Source: CAXBNB01 sp040151475 (GTDB taxonomy: Bacteria; Bacteroidota; Bacteroidia; Cytophagales; Cyclobacteriaceae). From it: a DNA stretch of 64,000 nt. The notes beneath the pieces are model-generated. The model did not search any database, was not told the origin of the DNA, and saw only the letters and a program-made list of their open reading frames with translations. The translations under genes and the position numbers were made by a program. The stretch covers positions 62,001-126,000 of the forward strand of contig NZ_JBDKWG010000147.1 of NCBI RefSeq assembly GCF_040151475.1, written 5' to 3'. This document shows, piece after piece, positions 46,292 through 55,576 of the stretch (positions are counted from its first letter, which is position 1; every line of letters begins with the position of its first letter).

Positions 46292-47542
46292 TTAAAGGCC
46301 AAATGCAGATTTTACCTGATCCACATAATCCAACTTCTCCCAGGTAAACGTTTCCACTTCTCTTGTCACTGTTTCACCATTTCCTTCAAAAGTAAAGGTT
46401 TTTATTTCTGGTATCCTTCCCATGTGACCATAAGCCGCAGTTTCAGAGTAAATTGGTTCTGTAAGCTTGAGCCTTTTGATCAAAGCAGCAGGTCGCATGT
46501 TAAAGATTTCTGCAATCTTAGCAGCAATCTGACCATCATTCAAATCAACATTTGCAGTACCATAAGTGTTTACATAAATACCCATTGGCTCTGCAACTCC
46601 TATCGCATAAGATACCTGAACGAGGATTTCATCTGCTACTCCGGCAGCCACCATGTTTTTAGCAATATGTCTGGTAGCATAGGCAGCAGACCTATCTACT
46701 TTGGAAGGATCTTTTCCAGAAAAAGCACCTCCGCCATGAGCTCCCTTACCTCCGTAAGTATCTACTATAATCTTACGGCCTGTAAGCCCGGTATCACCAT
46801 GAGGCCCTCCGATTACAAATTTACCCGTAGGATTGATATGGTATTTTATTTTATCATTGAAAAGAGCCTGTAATTCAGGTTCCAATTGAGCTTTTACTCT
46901 TGGAATCAGTATGTTGATGATATCGCTTTTGATTTTGGCAAGCATTGCTTTTTCTTCATCAAAATCATCATGCTGAGTTGAAATAACAATAGCTTCTATT
47001 CTTTGTGGCTTATTGTCATCACTGTATTCAATCGTTACCTGAGATTTGGCATCAGGCCTCAGGTAAGGAATTTCTGAATTTTCCCTTCTCAATGCCGCTA
47101 ATTCTATCAACAATTTGTGTGATAAGTCTAACGCCAAAGGCATGTAGTTTTTAGTCTCGTTGGTAGCATAGCCAAACATCATTCCCTGATCTCCAGCTCC
47201 CTGCTCCTCCTCATTCTCTCTTTCTACTCCCTGATTAATATCCGGCGACTGCTCATGAATCGCAGAAATAACACCACAAGAATTTCCATCAAATTGGTAT
47301 TCTCCCTTTGTATAACCTATTCTATTGATCACATCCCTGGCAATCTTCTGAACATCCAGATAAGCACTTGATTTCACCTCTCCACTAAGAACGGTTAGTC
47401 CTGTAGTGACCAATGTTTCACAAGCAACTTTCGATTTTTTATCAAATGCTAAAAAATGATCGATAAGTGCGTCAGATATTTGATCTGCAACTTTGTCCGG
47501 ATGACCTTCTGATACTGATTCTGATGTAAATAAATATGGCAT
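46292..47542 (-). CDS. metK: S-adenosylmethionine synthetase
   Basis: MetK makes S-adenosylmethionine from methionine and ATP. The 416-residue product carries the whole family pattern: TSESVSEGHPDKVADQISDA near residue 6, GAGDQGMMFGYA near 116 (signature 1), GGPHGDTGLTGRKIIVDTYGG, and GGGAFSGKDPSKVDRSAAYA (signature 2). The length is normal for the family. The start is ATG at 47542. It lies in the long leftward housekeeping run; no SAM-type riboswitch was recognised in the 71 bases upstream. Confidence 0.97.
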   Translation of the reverse strand: MPYLFTSESVSEGHPDKVADQISDALIDHFLAFDKKSKVACETLVTTGLTVLSGEVKSSAYLDVQKIARDVINRIGYTKGEYQFDGNSCGVISAIHEQSPDINQGVERENEEEQGAGDQGMMFGYATNETKNYMPLALDLSHKLLIELAALRRENSEIPYLRPDAKSQVTIEYSDDNKPQRIEAIVISTQHDDFDEEKAMLAKIKSDIINILIPRVKAQLEPELQALFNDKIKYHINPTGKFVIGGPHGDTGLTGRKIIVDTYGGKGAHGGGAFSGKDPSKVDRSAAYATRHIAKNMVAAGVADEILVQVSYAIGVAEPMGIYVNTYGTANVDLNDGQIAAKIAEIFNMRPAALIKRLKLTEPIYSETAAYGHMGRIPEIKTFTFEGNGETVTREVETFTWEKLDYVDQVKSAFGL

Positions 47543-47613
47543 ATTTAAATGATTATTTTTAAGCGGGCAAATTTATACTTTATTATGAACTAAAAGGAAT
47601 TTTAGCGAAAATC

Positions 47614-48324
47614 TTAGAAATACAAGGAAAAAATGACAGGGATTTTATGAAGGTCAGGTGTCTTAGCAGACTTCCATTCTTTGAGTGTTTTTGTTTGGAT
47701 CAATTCTTTTTCTCCGGTAATATCCCTTGCTATACTCAATCTGGTTGAAGGATTACAATTTTCAATTAAATCATTCAACAAATGTCTGTTGCGATAAGGT
47801 GTATCCATAAAAATTTGAGTTTGCTTTAGCTGATAGGCATGCTCTTCCATTTGCTCTATTTTTCTAATTCTTTCTCCTTTATCTATTGGGATATAACCGT
47901 GAAAAACGAAAGATTGCCCATTGAAGCCGGAAGACATCAATGCCATTAATATAGAAGAGGGACCAACCATTGGCACAACCTGAATGCCATTTTTATGTGC
48001 AAAATCAACTGCCAATGCTCCCGGATCAGCAACACCAGGGCATCCGGATTCGGACATAACTCCTACATCCTTCCCCTGAAATACAGGATGTATTAAAGCT
48101 TCCATTTTATCTGATGGCGTGTCCTTATCAAGCAATTCAAAGTGTAAAGATTCTATTGCTACTTCCAATTTCAAACTACTAATAAATCTTCTGGCTGTTC
48201 GGAGGTTCTCTACCAAAAAATAGTTCAGACATTTTATAGTTGACCTGATATGATCTGAAATCACAAAATCCTGTGTTCCTTCAGAAATAACAGTCGGAAT
48301 AAGAATCAGTTTGCCTTTGCTCAT
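47614..48324 (-). CDS. RsmI-like SAM-dependent methyltransferase (tetrapyrrole methylase fold)
   Basis: The 236-residue product has the tetrapyrrole-methylase-fold pattern of the RsmI group: FLVENLRTARRF, then the SAM-loop MSESGCPGVADPGALAVDFAHKNGIQVVPMVGPSSILMALMSSG, and FMDTPYRNRHLLNDLI (all in short parts of the sequence). RsmI proper methylates the ribose of C1402 in 16S rRNA. This protein is shorter than RsmI (about 280 residues) and represents the Bacteroidota paralogue, so its target may differ. It follows the hydrolase gene by 15 bases. Confidence 0.85.
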   Translation of the reverse strand: MSKGKLILIPTVISEGTQDFVISDHIRSTIKCLNYFLVENLRTARRFISSLKLEVAIESLHFELLDKDTPSDKMEALIHPVFQGKDVGVMSESGCPGVADPGALAVDFAHKNGIQVVPMVGPSSILMALMSSGFNGQSFVFHGYIPIDKGERIRKIEQMEEHAYQLKQTQIFMDTPYRNRHLLNDLIENCNPSTRLSIARDITGEKELIQTKTLKEWKSAKTPDLHKIPVIFSLYF

Positions 48325-48339
48325 CGTTATTTCCTTAAG

Positions 48340-49107
48340 TTATAGAGTAAATTTCATCACTATATCATAAAACTTGTCAGGATTATCAGCATGCAACCAA
48401 TGACCGGAACCAATAATGGTTTCAAATTGAACATTAGGAAATATATCTGAAATATCATCCAAATCATCATCTTTTACATAATCTGAATTACCTCCACGTA
48501 TAAATAAAGTTGGTACTTCAATTGGTAAATAATAATCCAACTCTTTTCCTACTTCATCTATGTTATTACTGATTGTATCAAGATTCATCTTCCATGAAAA
48601 TGACCCATCTGCATTCCTTTTTAGGTTTTTCATCAAAAAAGTACGTGTGCCAACCTCTGATATGTACTCTGACAATACAGCTTCAACATCATCCCTTTTT
48701 TTCAAAGAATCCAGTGGCACGCTTTTTAACCCTTCAATGATCAACTCATGATGAACAGGATAGTATTTTGGGGCTATATCTGCCACTATCAACTTTGCTA
48801 CTTTTTCGGGGTGAAATGCGGCAAACTGCATAACAGTCTTTCCACCCATGGAATGCCCAAGCAAAATTGGATTTTTTAAACCCAAATAATCTATCAGATC
48901 TTCTAAATCCTCAGCCATCACACTATAATCAAAAGCACTATTATGAAATGATTTTCCATGATTTCTCTGATCTACCAACACCACTTTGAAATGCTCCGAA
49001 AACCTTTTTCCCAGCGTAATCCAATTATCAAGCGACCCAAATAATCCATGCAATATGATCAGTGGCTGGCCTTCTCCCAACACCTTATAGTTCAATAACT
49101 CTTTCAA
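48340..49107 (-). CDS. Alpha/beta hydrolase (YbfF-like esterase)
   Basis: The 255-residue product shows the alpha/beta-hydrolase fold with oxyanion loop LHGLFGSLDNW near residue 19 and the nucleophile elbow GHSMGG (Ser86). The late catalytic His is in GSGHWLHADNP near residue 236. The form DQRNHGKS is typical of the YbfF/esterase group that includes thioesterases and lipases of small substrates. Its ATG overlaps the pdxJ stop codon by 4 bases (ATGA), so the genes are translationally coupled. The substrate is unknown. Confidence 0.88.
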   Translation of the reverse strand: MKELLNYKVLGEGQPLIILHGLFGSLDNWITLGKRFSEHFKVVLVDQRNHGKSFHNSAFDYSVMAEDLEDLIDYLGLKNPILLGHSMGGKTVMQFAAFHPEKVAKLIVADIAPKYYPVHHELIIEGLKSVPLDSLKKRDDVEAVLSEYISEVGTRTFLMKNLKRNADGSFSWKMNLDTISNNIDEVGKELDYYLPIEVPTLFIRGGNSDYVKDDDLDDISDIFPNVQFETIIGSGHWLHADNPDKFYDIVMKFTL

Positions 49108-49820
49108 TTTTTTAACTGTCTAAGGTATAATTGAATAGTATTTTCTAATCCAAAATACAAAGCATCACAAATCAGTGCATGCCCAATGGACACTTCATCT
49201 AAGTTTGGAATGTTATTGTTGAAATACGCCAAATTATCTAAATCCAAATCATGTCCGGCATTTAGTCCTAAACCCAACTGTATTGCAAATTCAGCAGCTT
49301 GAAAATAAGGGGCAATTGCCTGTTCTTTATTTTTTAAATATTGCGTAGCATATTGCTCCGTGTATAGTTCTATTCTATCAGCTCCTATTAAAGGTACTTT
49401 TTCTATTTGCTCTTTGTCTGGATCCATAAATAAAGAAACCCTGACTCCACTTGCCTTTATTCTTGCGACAACATCAGTAAGAAATTGATCATGAGTGGCT
49501 ACATCCCAACCGGCACATGATGTAATCACATCCGGGCCATCAGGTACCAGAGTCGCCTGTGCAGGTTTTACCTCATCAATAATCTTAAGAAACCGCTCAT
49601 CAGGATATCCTTCAATATTAAATTCAGTAGTAACTACTTCACTGATTTCATACACGTCCTTTGTAGTAATATGTCGTTCATCTGGTCTTGGATGAATCGT
49701 TATCCCCTCAGCACCAAACCTTTCACAGTCTCTGACTACCTGAACCAAATCAGGATTGTTTCCACCCCTGGCATTTCGGATTGTTGCTATCTTATTTACG
49801 TTTACACTTAATCTGGTCAT
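49104..49820 (-). CDS. pdxJ: Pyridoxine 5'-phosphate synthase
   Basis: PdxJ condenses 1-deoxyxylulose 5-phosphate with 3-amino-2-oxopropyl phosphate in the deoxyxylulose-dependent vitamin B6 pathway. The 238-residue TIM barrel has the family features LSVNVNKIATIRNARGGN at the N-terminus, GAEGITIHPRPDERHI (active-site loop), ATLVPD, SLFMDPD, LGLNAGHDLDLDNL and VSIGHALICDALYFGL. The length is normal. The start is ATG at 49820, with 183 bases of gene-free DNA upstream, so a promoter probably lies there. Confidence 0.96.
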   Translation of the reverse strand: MTRLSVNVNKIATIRNARGGNNPDLVQVVRDCERFGAEGITIHPRPDERHITTKDVYEISEVVTTEFNIEGYPDERFLKIIDEVKPAQATLVPDGPDVITSCAGWDVATHDQFLTDVVARIKASGVRVSLFMDPDKEQIEKVPLIGADRIELYTEQYATQYLKNKEQAIAPYFQAAEFAIQLGLGLNAGHDLDLDNLAYFNNNIPNLDEVSIGHALICDALYFGLENTIQLYLRQLKN

Positions 49821-50003
49821 TTCTTAAACAATTAACTCATCTTAAATAAGAGGAGGTACATTACTTTACTCATTTTTAATATTACTATTTGTTCATCAAG
49901 AATAATATGCCACCTATTATTAAATTGAAATTACGAAACTATTAAATTAACTGACAAAAATCCTACCTTAATACAATAGTAAATAACTCTATGTTTTCTG
50001 ATT

Positions 50004-51236
50004 TCATCTGATTTGGAATAAATACTTTACCAATTCTTTTGATAATTCTTTCTCTGGAAGTCCATTGCCCCACAATTGACTCATTCCTGTTACCTGTGCT
50101 TTGGTATCTGATTTTTTAGCATTCTCGTTCCGTATTTTGCAAAAGGTTTTGTCTTCGTTGAATAATGAAGCTGCAAAACCTCTGGCTCCAAGTGTGATCG
50201 ACTTGGTCTTATCATACCTTAGCTTCTCAAAATTGGTAAATGCCAAATCCAAATCATTGGGATGATTGCTGAGACACTGAGCAAAATGCCACGCATCCTC
50301 TATTGCCTGACATGCCCCCTGACCACTCGTAGGTAAAGCAGCATGAGCGGCATCTCCAAGCAAGCAAACATTGTTTAGATGCCATTGCTGAATGGGATCA
50401 TTATCAAAGACTTCTATCCTCCTGATGTTTTCTTCAGCTGTAGCTTCAATGATTTCCCGAACAGGATGAGACCAACTTTTGAAAATTGAAACCAATTCAT
50501 GTTTATTTCCACCAGAAGGTTCACCAAGTCCTAAGGGCAACCTCTTACAGCCAGCCCAATAAGATTTAGTGTCGGAGATGGGAACATACCCGAAGCGCTC
50601 TCCCACTCCCCAATAATCTTGAACGCTTTTATGTTGATTTATGTCAAGGGGAGTTCCATCAATCAACCCAACCCAATTCACATAATGCTGATAAAAAGGC
50701 TTGTTGTTTCCGGTTACAAATTTTCTTGCAATTGATTTCATTCGCCCATCTGCTCCTATTATTATATCAGGAGTAATTTTTTCTTCATCGCTAAATTCAA
50801 CACAAGTCTGGTTGTCCTTATCAATATAAATGTTTTCAACATTTCTGGAATAATTGATATCTATATGAAGGCCTTTCAGTTTGTCAAGCAGGATTTGAGT
50901 TAACTCATGACGACTAACCGCATAACTGGAAAAACCGATTGCTTTTTCCAAATCTGTTATGGACAATTCTCCCAAAAGCTCTCCATCAGAAGACTGCCGG
51001 ATCATTTTCAACACCCGTCCTCCTATTTTGCTTATTTCAACATCAAGTCCAAGATGATGAAGAATGCATGTTGCATTTGGCCATAGTACCAAACCTGCAC
51101 CTGCATTTGCTGATGACTCTTGCCTTTCATAAACTTTGATTTGGCTAAATCCTCTCTGACACAGGGCAATTGCAGTGGTCAAACCACCAATTCCTGCACC
51201 CAGGATAGCTATTTCATGATTTAGCTGAGACATCAA
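50004..51236 (-). CDS. FAD-dependent aromatic-type monooxygenase
   Basis: The 410-residue product is a class A flavoprotein hydroxylase. It has the dinucleotide motif AILGAGIGGLTTAIALCQRG at the N-terminus, the NAD(P)H/FAD motif DIIIGADGRMKS near residue 157, and the ribityl-binding GDAAHAALPTSGQGACQAIEDA near residue 290. Relatives include salicylate hydroxylase, zeaxanthin epoxidase and kynurenine 3-monooxygenase; the substrate cannot be told from sequence. It carries two consecutive methionine codons at its start. It lies 76 bases downstream of the Dabb lipoprotein gene. Confidence 0.87.
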   Translation of the reverse strand: MMSQLNHEIAILGAGIGGLTTAIALCQRGFSQIKVYERQESSANAGAGLVLWPNATCILHHLGLDVEISKIGGRVLKMIRQSSDGELLGELSITDLEKAIGFSSYAVSRHELTQILLDKLKGLHIDINYSRNVENIYIDKDNQTCVEFSDEEKITPDIIIGADGRMKSIARKFVTGNNKPFYQHYVNWVGLIDGTPLDINQHKSVQDYWGVGERFGYVPISDTKSYWAGCKRLPLGLGEPSGGNKHELVSIFKSWSHPVREIIEATAEENIRRIEVFDNDPIQQWHLNNVCLLGDAAHAALPTSGQGACQAIEDAWHFAQCLSNHPNDLDLAFTNFEKLRYDKTKSITLGARGFAASLFNEDKTFCKIRNENAKKSDTKAQVTGMSQLWGNGLPEKELSKELVKYLFQIR

Positions 51237-51312
51237 AATTCTTTATATGCCGTGTGAAAGCCATAAGCATTGAACTATCTTCACCTTATAGAAACCAACG
51301 AAAAAAGGATTT

Positions 51313-51756
51313 TTAATTTTTAACCCAGTAATCGATTACCAGCACATCTTCGAGAACCGGCCCCAGGATTTCACCAAATGCTTTATGATCAGGATGTGGC
51401 AGGTATATTGTCCGGTCTTCTTCGCTATCGAATGTAAGAAAAAAGCAATGGGTAAAGCCTTTATCCAATCCTTCAGGGCTATTGTTTAAACCCCACTCAA
51501 TATCCTCTATCTGGGGTATTTTCCCTTTTAAAGCAACAAATGCATCTTTGGCTTTGGCAATACCTTCAGGAGTAGCACTTTCTTTAAACTTCAATAGCAC
51601 CACGTGCCTCAATTGATCTTTTTTCATGGTTGATGTAGGTTTTTCTTCTGATTTGGTTTTCTGATTTGTCGTGCTATTGGCGCATCCGGAACCAAGGATA
51701 AAAACAAATAATAAAGCCGTAACATACGACTTGAAAAAAAGGTTTTGGTTTTTCAT
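51313..51756 (-). CDS. Dabb-domain (stress-responsive alpha/beta barrel) lipoprotein
   Basis: The 147-residue product has a lipobox (FVFILGSGCANS) and then a Dabb domain: LRHVVLLKFKESATPEGIAKAKDAF, IEDIEWGLNNSPEGLDKGFTHCFFLTFDSEEDRTIYLPHPDHKAF. Dabb domains form dimeric ferredoxin-like barrels, and some act in stress or as small cyclases. A lipid-anchored version is common in Bacteroidota, without a known function. Confidence 0.85.
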   Translation of the reverse strand: MKNQNLFFKSYVTALLFVFILGSGCANSTTNQKTKSEEKPTSTMKKDQLRHVVLLKFKESATPEGIAKAKDAFVALKGKIPQIEDIEWGLNNSPEGLDKGFTHCFFLTFDSEEDRTIYLPHPDHKAFGEILGPVLEDVLVIDYWVKN

Positions 51757-51821
51757 TAGATGGGGTTTTAGACATTAAGCTTCCAAAGCTAACAATACCG
51801 ATGCAACTTTCCTTATCGGTT

Positions 51822-52331
51822 TTACTTTGGAGCCTTGAATACCGGCACAGCACTGCATGCCTCTCCATACATGATGCTTTTGGCCACAGGCTTCAAAAGC
51901 CTAGTGATTTCCACATAAGCAAACTCAGGTACAGGATACCGTCCACATCCTTTGATGATCACCCTGGCATCTTCAAACTCTTTCAAATCAATTTTTGACA
52001 AAGCATCCTGAAACAAATACTGCTCAAGTTTTTCCAAAGAACCATAAATTACATTTTTCGCAAAAGGATCTAATGCCGATACCAACAGCATGTATGCCCA
52101 AGTGGGCACTATGGCATCTGTAGAACAAATAATAGCAACATTCTTGTCCTGATATGCGGACCAGTCATTTTCTTTCACGAAAGCACGAAAATCCTTCTCT
52201 TTCAATACAAAACCGTTGAACAAGTTTTCTTTGATGTCATAGACAACCCTTTCACCTTTGTCATAGTAGTCTTCCAGATCAAAATTGGTCAATGAACTAT
52301 TCGCCACCCGATTTACAATTTCTCCTTCCAT
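51822..52331 (-). CDS. DUF2480-family protein
   Basis: The 169-residue cytoplasmic protein belongs to DUF2480, a family found nearly only in Bacteroidota. Recognisable parts are EIVNRVANSSLTNFDLEDYY, FRAFVKENDWSAYQDKNVAI, DAIVPTWAYMLL, IIKGCGRYPVPEFAYVEIT and the closing SIMYGEACSAVPVFK. The conserved cysteines (KGCGR, EACSAVP) suggest metal or cofactor binding, but the function is unknown. It starts 4 bases after tsaB and is surely in the same operon. Confidence 0.88.
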   Translation of the reverse strand: MEGEIVNRVANSSLTNFDLEDYYDKGERVVYDIKENLFNGFVLKEKDFRAFVKENDWSAYQDKNVAIICSTDAIVPTWAYMLLVSALDPFAKNVIYGSLEKLEQYLFQDALSKIDLKEFEDARVIIKGCGRYPVPEFAYVEITRLLKPVAKSIMYGEACSAVPVFKAPK

Positions 52332-52335
52332 AAAA

Positions 52336-53022
52336 TTAGAATTGCTTCTTTTTTGATTTAATGATTCTGAATTCTTTCAGGTAGAACGGTTCGTAGTAAG
52401 CCAGGTTTTCAAATTCACCTTTTTCGTACCTGGCATAAGCCAATTCTCCTATCTCTTTGGCTGAGGGGATGATGTTTCCAATGAAAGCAGCGTTTTCATG
52501 AGTTAAAATAGGTTTGCACTTACTGGAACCATCTCCAAAAAACAATACTTTTTTTTCTCTCAGGTAAGCAAAAAAAGAATCTTCGTTAACGATTTCCGCT
52601 TTTGTTTCTTCTATAATTTCCATCTGTCCGGTAATCATCATGCAATACACTTCCAATCTTCGCGCATCAATCATAGGGCAAAGTAGCACCTCTTCGGTCG
52701 TAATATTAACCACTTGTCGTGCCATAGATTCTAATGTGTTGATTGCTAACAATGGCTTATCCAATGCATAACACAACCCTTTTGCAGTAGATACTCCTAT
52801 TCTCAGTCCGGTATAAGAACCCGGGCCAGCTGATATCGCAATGGCATCCAATTCTGACATCTCTATTCCCACATTCTCCATCAATTGCCTGATGATAACA
52901 TGCAAAAGACTGGAATGTGATTTTTCTATATTGTACTGCTGCAAGCCTATCAGTTGACCTGACTTGTGTACGGCCACCGAACCCGAATTGGTAGCAGTTT
53001 CTATGCTTAAAATAATACTCAC
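52336..53022 (-). CDS. tsaB: tRNA threonylcarbamoyladenosine biosynthesis protein TsaB
   Basis: TsaB is the dimerisation subunit that works with TsaD and TsaE to make t6A37 of ANN-decoding tRNAs. The 228-residue ASKHA-fold product has ILSIETATNSGSVAVHK at the start, then AISAGPGSYTGLRIGVSTAKGLCYAL near residue 63, and the later CPMIDARRLEVYCMM. The length is typical. It follows the S41 protease gene by 7 bases. Confidence 0.94.
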   Translation of the reverse strand: MSIILSIETATNSGSVAVHKSGQLIGLQQYNIEKSHSSLLHVIIRQLMENVGIEMSELDAIAISAGPGSYTGLRIGVSTAKGLCYALDKPLLAINTLESMARQVVNITTEEVLLCPMIDARRLEVYCMMITGQMEIIEETKAEIVNEDSFFAYLREKKVLFFGDGSSKCKPILTHENAAFIGNIIPSAKEIGELAYARYEKGEFENLAYYEPFYLKEFRIIKSKKKQF

Positions 53023-53029
53023 AAGGGGT

Positions 53030-54673
53030 TTATTTTGCCAACAATTTGTTGTAACGCTCCTGATCTTTCAACACCTCAACGGCTTGTACTACGGCAGGAT
53101 CATGATCTAAAGATGCTTCCACTACCCCTGTATGCAGGTAATATCTGCTTACGATCTCTTCTTCCAACAATACTTTTACTTCTTCTTTATAATCAATAAG
53201 ATAGGACACTCTTACATTTTCTAACCTGTTTTTCAGTTTGTCTATCTGATCTTTTAGGCCATTATAGTATTTTTCGTTTTTCGATATTTTCTCCAATGCT
53301 TCAATAGCTCTGTCCATTTCAGAAGAAAAATCCAGGTCTTTCCCTTTTGCCCACTCAGTAAAATCCATATACTCCTCGTCTGACAATTCAAATTTTCTTG
53401 CATTGGGAATTTCTGCATGCTCGTAGTGGTATTTTGTGGCATAATCAAACAATATGTTTTGATTCACAAAATTCAACAGCAAATTAGAATAGTATTCAAT
53501 TTCTACTGGAATGTCAGGATCTATTCCCCCTCCATCATATACCGTACGGCCATTTTGAGTTTTAAATGCGACTTTCAATGAATCCGGAATCTTTCCCACG
53601 CTACCGTCTGGATTTCTATGTGTATAATCAATTGCCTGAATGCATCTGCCTGAAGGAATATAATACTTGGCAGTAGTCAACTTCAACTGGGCATCATAAG
53701 GCAACTGCCGGGTACCTTGTACCAGCCCCTTTCCATAGGTTTTTTTTCCTATCAAAACGCCCCGGTCATAATCTTGGATAGATCCTGAAACTATTTCTGC
53801 GGCAGAAGCTGTTCCATTGCTTATCAAAACTGCTATTGGAATCTCCGCATCTGTTGCAGTTTGCAGTGCTTTATATGCCTGCCCTACATTAGACGACTTT
53901 CCTTTGGTACTTACAATTTCCTTTCCTTTTGGGATAAATACATTTGAAACGTTGACAGCTTCATTTAAAAGCCCCCCCGGATTTCCTCTTAAGTCTAAGA
54001 TTATTTTAGTTGCACCTTCTTCCTTGAGCTTATTCAATGCGTCTGCTACTTCACTGCCGGCATGTGTAGTAAACTCAGACAACCGGATGACTCCAATCTC
54101 ACTATCATACATACCAGCGTAGGTCACATTGTTTATTGTGATTTTAGCCCTTTCCACTGTCACCTCAAAAGGCTTCTCAGTACCATATCTTTGAACTAAT
54201 AGAGTCAGGGTTGTATTGGGTTTTCCTTTGAGCATTTCACTCACTTCGGAAGTGGACAAATCCGAGAGGTCTTCTCCATCAATTTTCAGTATTTCATCCC
54301 CAATCCTCAACCCGGCTTTATAAGCAGGAAAATCCATATAAGGCATAACCACCGTACTTACGCCTTTTTTCTTCCCTACTATGGCTCCAATACCACCATA
54401 TTCTCCGGTAGTAGAAGTTCTGTAGCTTTCCAGTTCTGATTCAGGAATAAAATCTGTATAAGGATCAAGTGACTCCAACATGGCATCTATACCTTCTACA
54501 ACCAACTCTTCAGAATCCAGGTCATCCACATAATTGGCATTCAACTCTTTGAATAAAGTGCTGAAAATATCCAGATTTCTGGTAATCTGAAAATAGTTAT
54601 CACTGAGTTGTGAAAAGGAAAATAAAGTGATGGCACAAATGCTTGCAATCACTCCAAGCATGAATTTCCTCAT
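53030..54673 (-). CDS. S41-family carboxy-terminal processing protease
   Basis: The 547-residue product has an N-terminal anchor (VIASICAITLFSFSQL), a PDZ domain at about residues 85-165 (GGIGAIVGKKKGVSTVV, GLRIGDEILKIDGEDL) and an S41 peptidase core. The catalytic pair is visible: Ser290 in NGTASAAEI and Lys315 in KKTYGKGLVQ. A helical C-terminal region follows. It acts in the periplasm on proteins with exposed C-termini. Its ATG overlaps the rnpA stop codon by 4 bases, which couples it to RNase P protein synthesis; this arrangement is common in Bacteroidota. Confidence 0.93.
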   Translation of the reverse strand: MRKFMLGVIASICAITLFSFSQLSDNYFQITRNLDIFSTLFKELNANYVDDLDSEELVVEGIDAMLESLDPYTDFIPESELESYRTSTTGEYGGIGAIVGKKKGVSTVVMPYMDFPAYKAGLRIGDEILKIDGEDLSDLSTSEVSEMLKGKPNTTLTLLVQRYGTEKPFEVTVERAKITINNVTYAGMYDSEIGVIRLSEFTTHAGSEVADALNKLKEEGATKIILDLRGNPGGLLNEAVNVSNVFIPKGKEIVSTKGKSSNVGQAYKALQTATDAEIPIAVLISNGTASAAEIVSGSIQDYDRGVLIGKKTYGKGLVQGTRQLPYDAQLKLTTAKYYIPSGRCIQAIDYTHRNPDGSVGKIPDSLKVAFKTQNGRTVYDGGGIDPDIPVEIEYYSNLLLNFVNQNILFDYATKYHYEHAEIPNARKFELSDEEYMDFTEWAKGKDLDFSSEMDRAIEALEKISKNEKYYNGLKDQIDKLKNRLENVRVSYLIDYKEEVKVLLEEEIVSRYYLHTGVVEASLDHDPAVVQAVEVLKDQERYNKLLAK

Positions 54674-55074
54674 TGTAAATTTATTGGTTTGGAATTTAAA
54701 CGCTTCAACGACTCAATTAGTTTAGACTCAATGAATCGATAATCGTGAATTTCTTTAGCAATGTAAATATAGGCAATAAGAAGGGATTGGTTTTCTTTCT
54801 TGAAAGACAAAAATTGCAACCTATTCAGTCGATATGCTTCTTTTACCCTTCTCTTCACCAGGTTTCGATCAACTGCCCTTTTAAATTTCTTTTTAGAAAC
54901 AGAGACAAGCACCTGATGCCCTTCTACATCGGTTGAAGACAGATATTTAATACTGAATGGATAGATGAAAATTGATTTCCCTTTGAGAAAAACAGTATCG
55001 ATCAGCTTTTTACTGTTCAGCCTGCTTTTTTTAGGAAAGTTAAGACTTTGGATATTTTCAGGTTCTATTCCCAT
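54670..55074 (-). CDS. rnpA: Ribonuclease P protein component
   Basis: RnpA is the protein cofactor of the ribozyme that trims the 5' leader of tRNA precursors. The 134-residue product has the family pattern LNSKKLIDTVFLKGKS near residue 20, then QVLVSVSKKKFKRAVDRNLVKRRVKEAYRLNR (the RNA-binding RNR helix, about 53-86). The N-terminal 14 residues before KKSRL are slightly longer than usual. It lies downstream of rpmH as in most bacteria. Confidence 0.92.
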   Translation of the reverse strand: MGIEPENIQSLNFPKKSRLNSKKLIDTVFLKGKSIFIYPFSIKYLSSTDVEGHQVLVSVSKKKFKRAVDRNLVKRRVKEAYRLNRLQFLSFKKENQSLLIAYIYIAKEIHDYRFIESKLIESLKRLNSKPINLQ

Positions 55075-55163
55075 ACGAAGGACATATATGAATTAGGAAT
55101 AGGCTGGTATTTGAGTTTTCAGTACTAAATACCAACAATGAATACCGGAGGAAAAATGGGGTT

Positions 55164-55197
55164 GGCTCATTTGATTATAAAGTTAATCAAATAAGCC
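55164..55197 (-). terminator. Inverted repeat between rpmH and rnpA
   Basis: On the minus strand GGCTTATTTGATTA and TAATCAAATGAGCC pair over 14 positions with one mismatch, starting 14 bases after the rpmH stop. ATTTTTCC follows a few bases later. It may end part of the rpmH transcripts or be a processing site that sets the rpmH:rnpA ratio. Confidence 0.5.
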
Positions 55198-55210
55198 CTA
55201 CCTTAATGTT

Positions 55211-55369
55211 TTATTTTTTGTGTCTCTTTTCGTCAGAAACAGTCAATTTTTTTCTTCCTTTAGCTCTTCTTCTAGCTAACACTGCTTTGCCATTGGGATC
55301 AGCCATTCTAGACTTAAATCCGTGCTTATTTCTTCTTTTTCTTTGCGAAGGTTGAAATGTTCTTTTCAT
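55211..55369 (-). CDS. rpmH: 50S ribosomal protein L34
   Basis: This is a 52-residue gene found by reading the minus strand between rnpA and the M61 gene. The product starts MKRTFQPSQRKRRNKHGFK, continues SRMADPNGKAVLARRRAKGR and ends KKLTVSDEKRHKK. It is fully typical of L34, including the basic composition and the RKRRNKHGF box. The start is ATG at 55369 and the stop TAA at 55211. It precedes rnpA, the near-universal gene order; dnaA is not adjacent. Confidence 0.97.
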   Translation of the reverse strand: MKRTFQPSQRKRRNKHGFKSRMADPNGKAVLARRRAKGRKKLTVSDEKRHKK

Positions 55370-55576
55370 TATCCTGATTTTAGCTCTTAATTAACCGTCT
55401 TATAAAATCCCCGAAAAAGGAATTGAGGCGTATCTTTTGCTCCATTTTAAAAACGGAGTGCAAAACTAAATAGCTTTTATGGATTTACAAAGGATGGATG
55501 CTATTGTTTACCTTCTTTTTACAAACAACATTATATTGCAGTTTGATAACCGCTCATTCATTTGAACCGAACCTGT

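Noticed and set aside
55562..55576. TTG start of the M61 peptidase
   Set aside because: The ATG at 55577 begins the family-like MNTIKYELSF, so the TTG extension is not needed.
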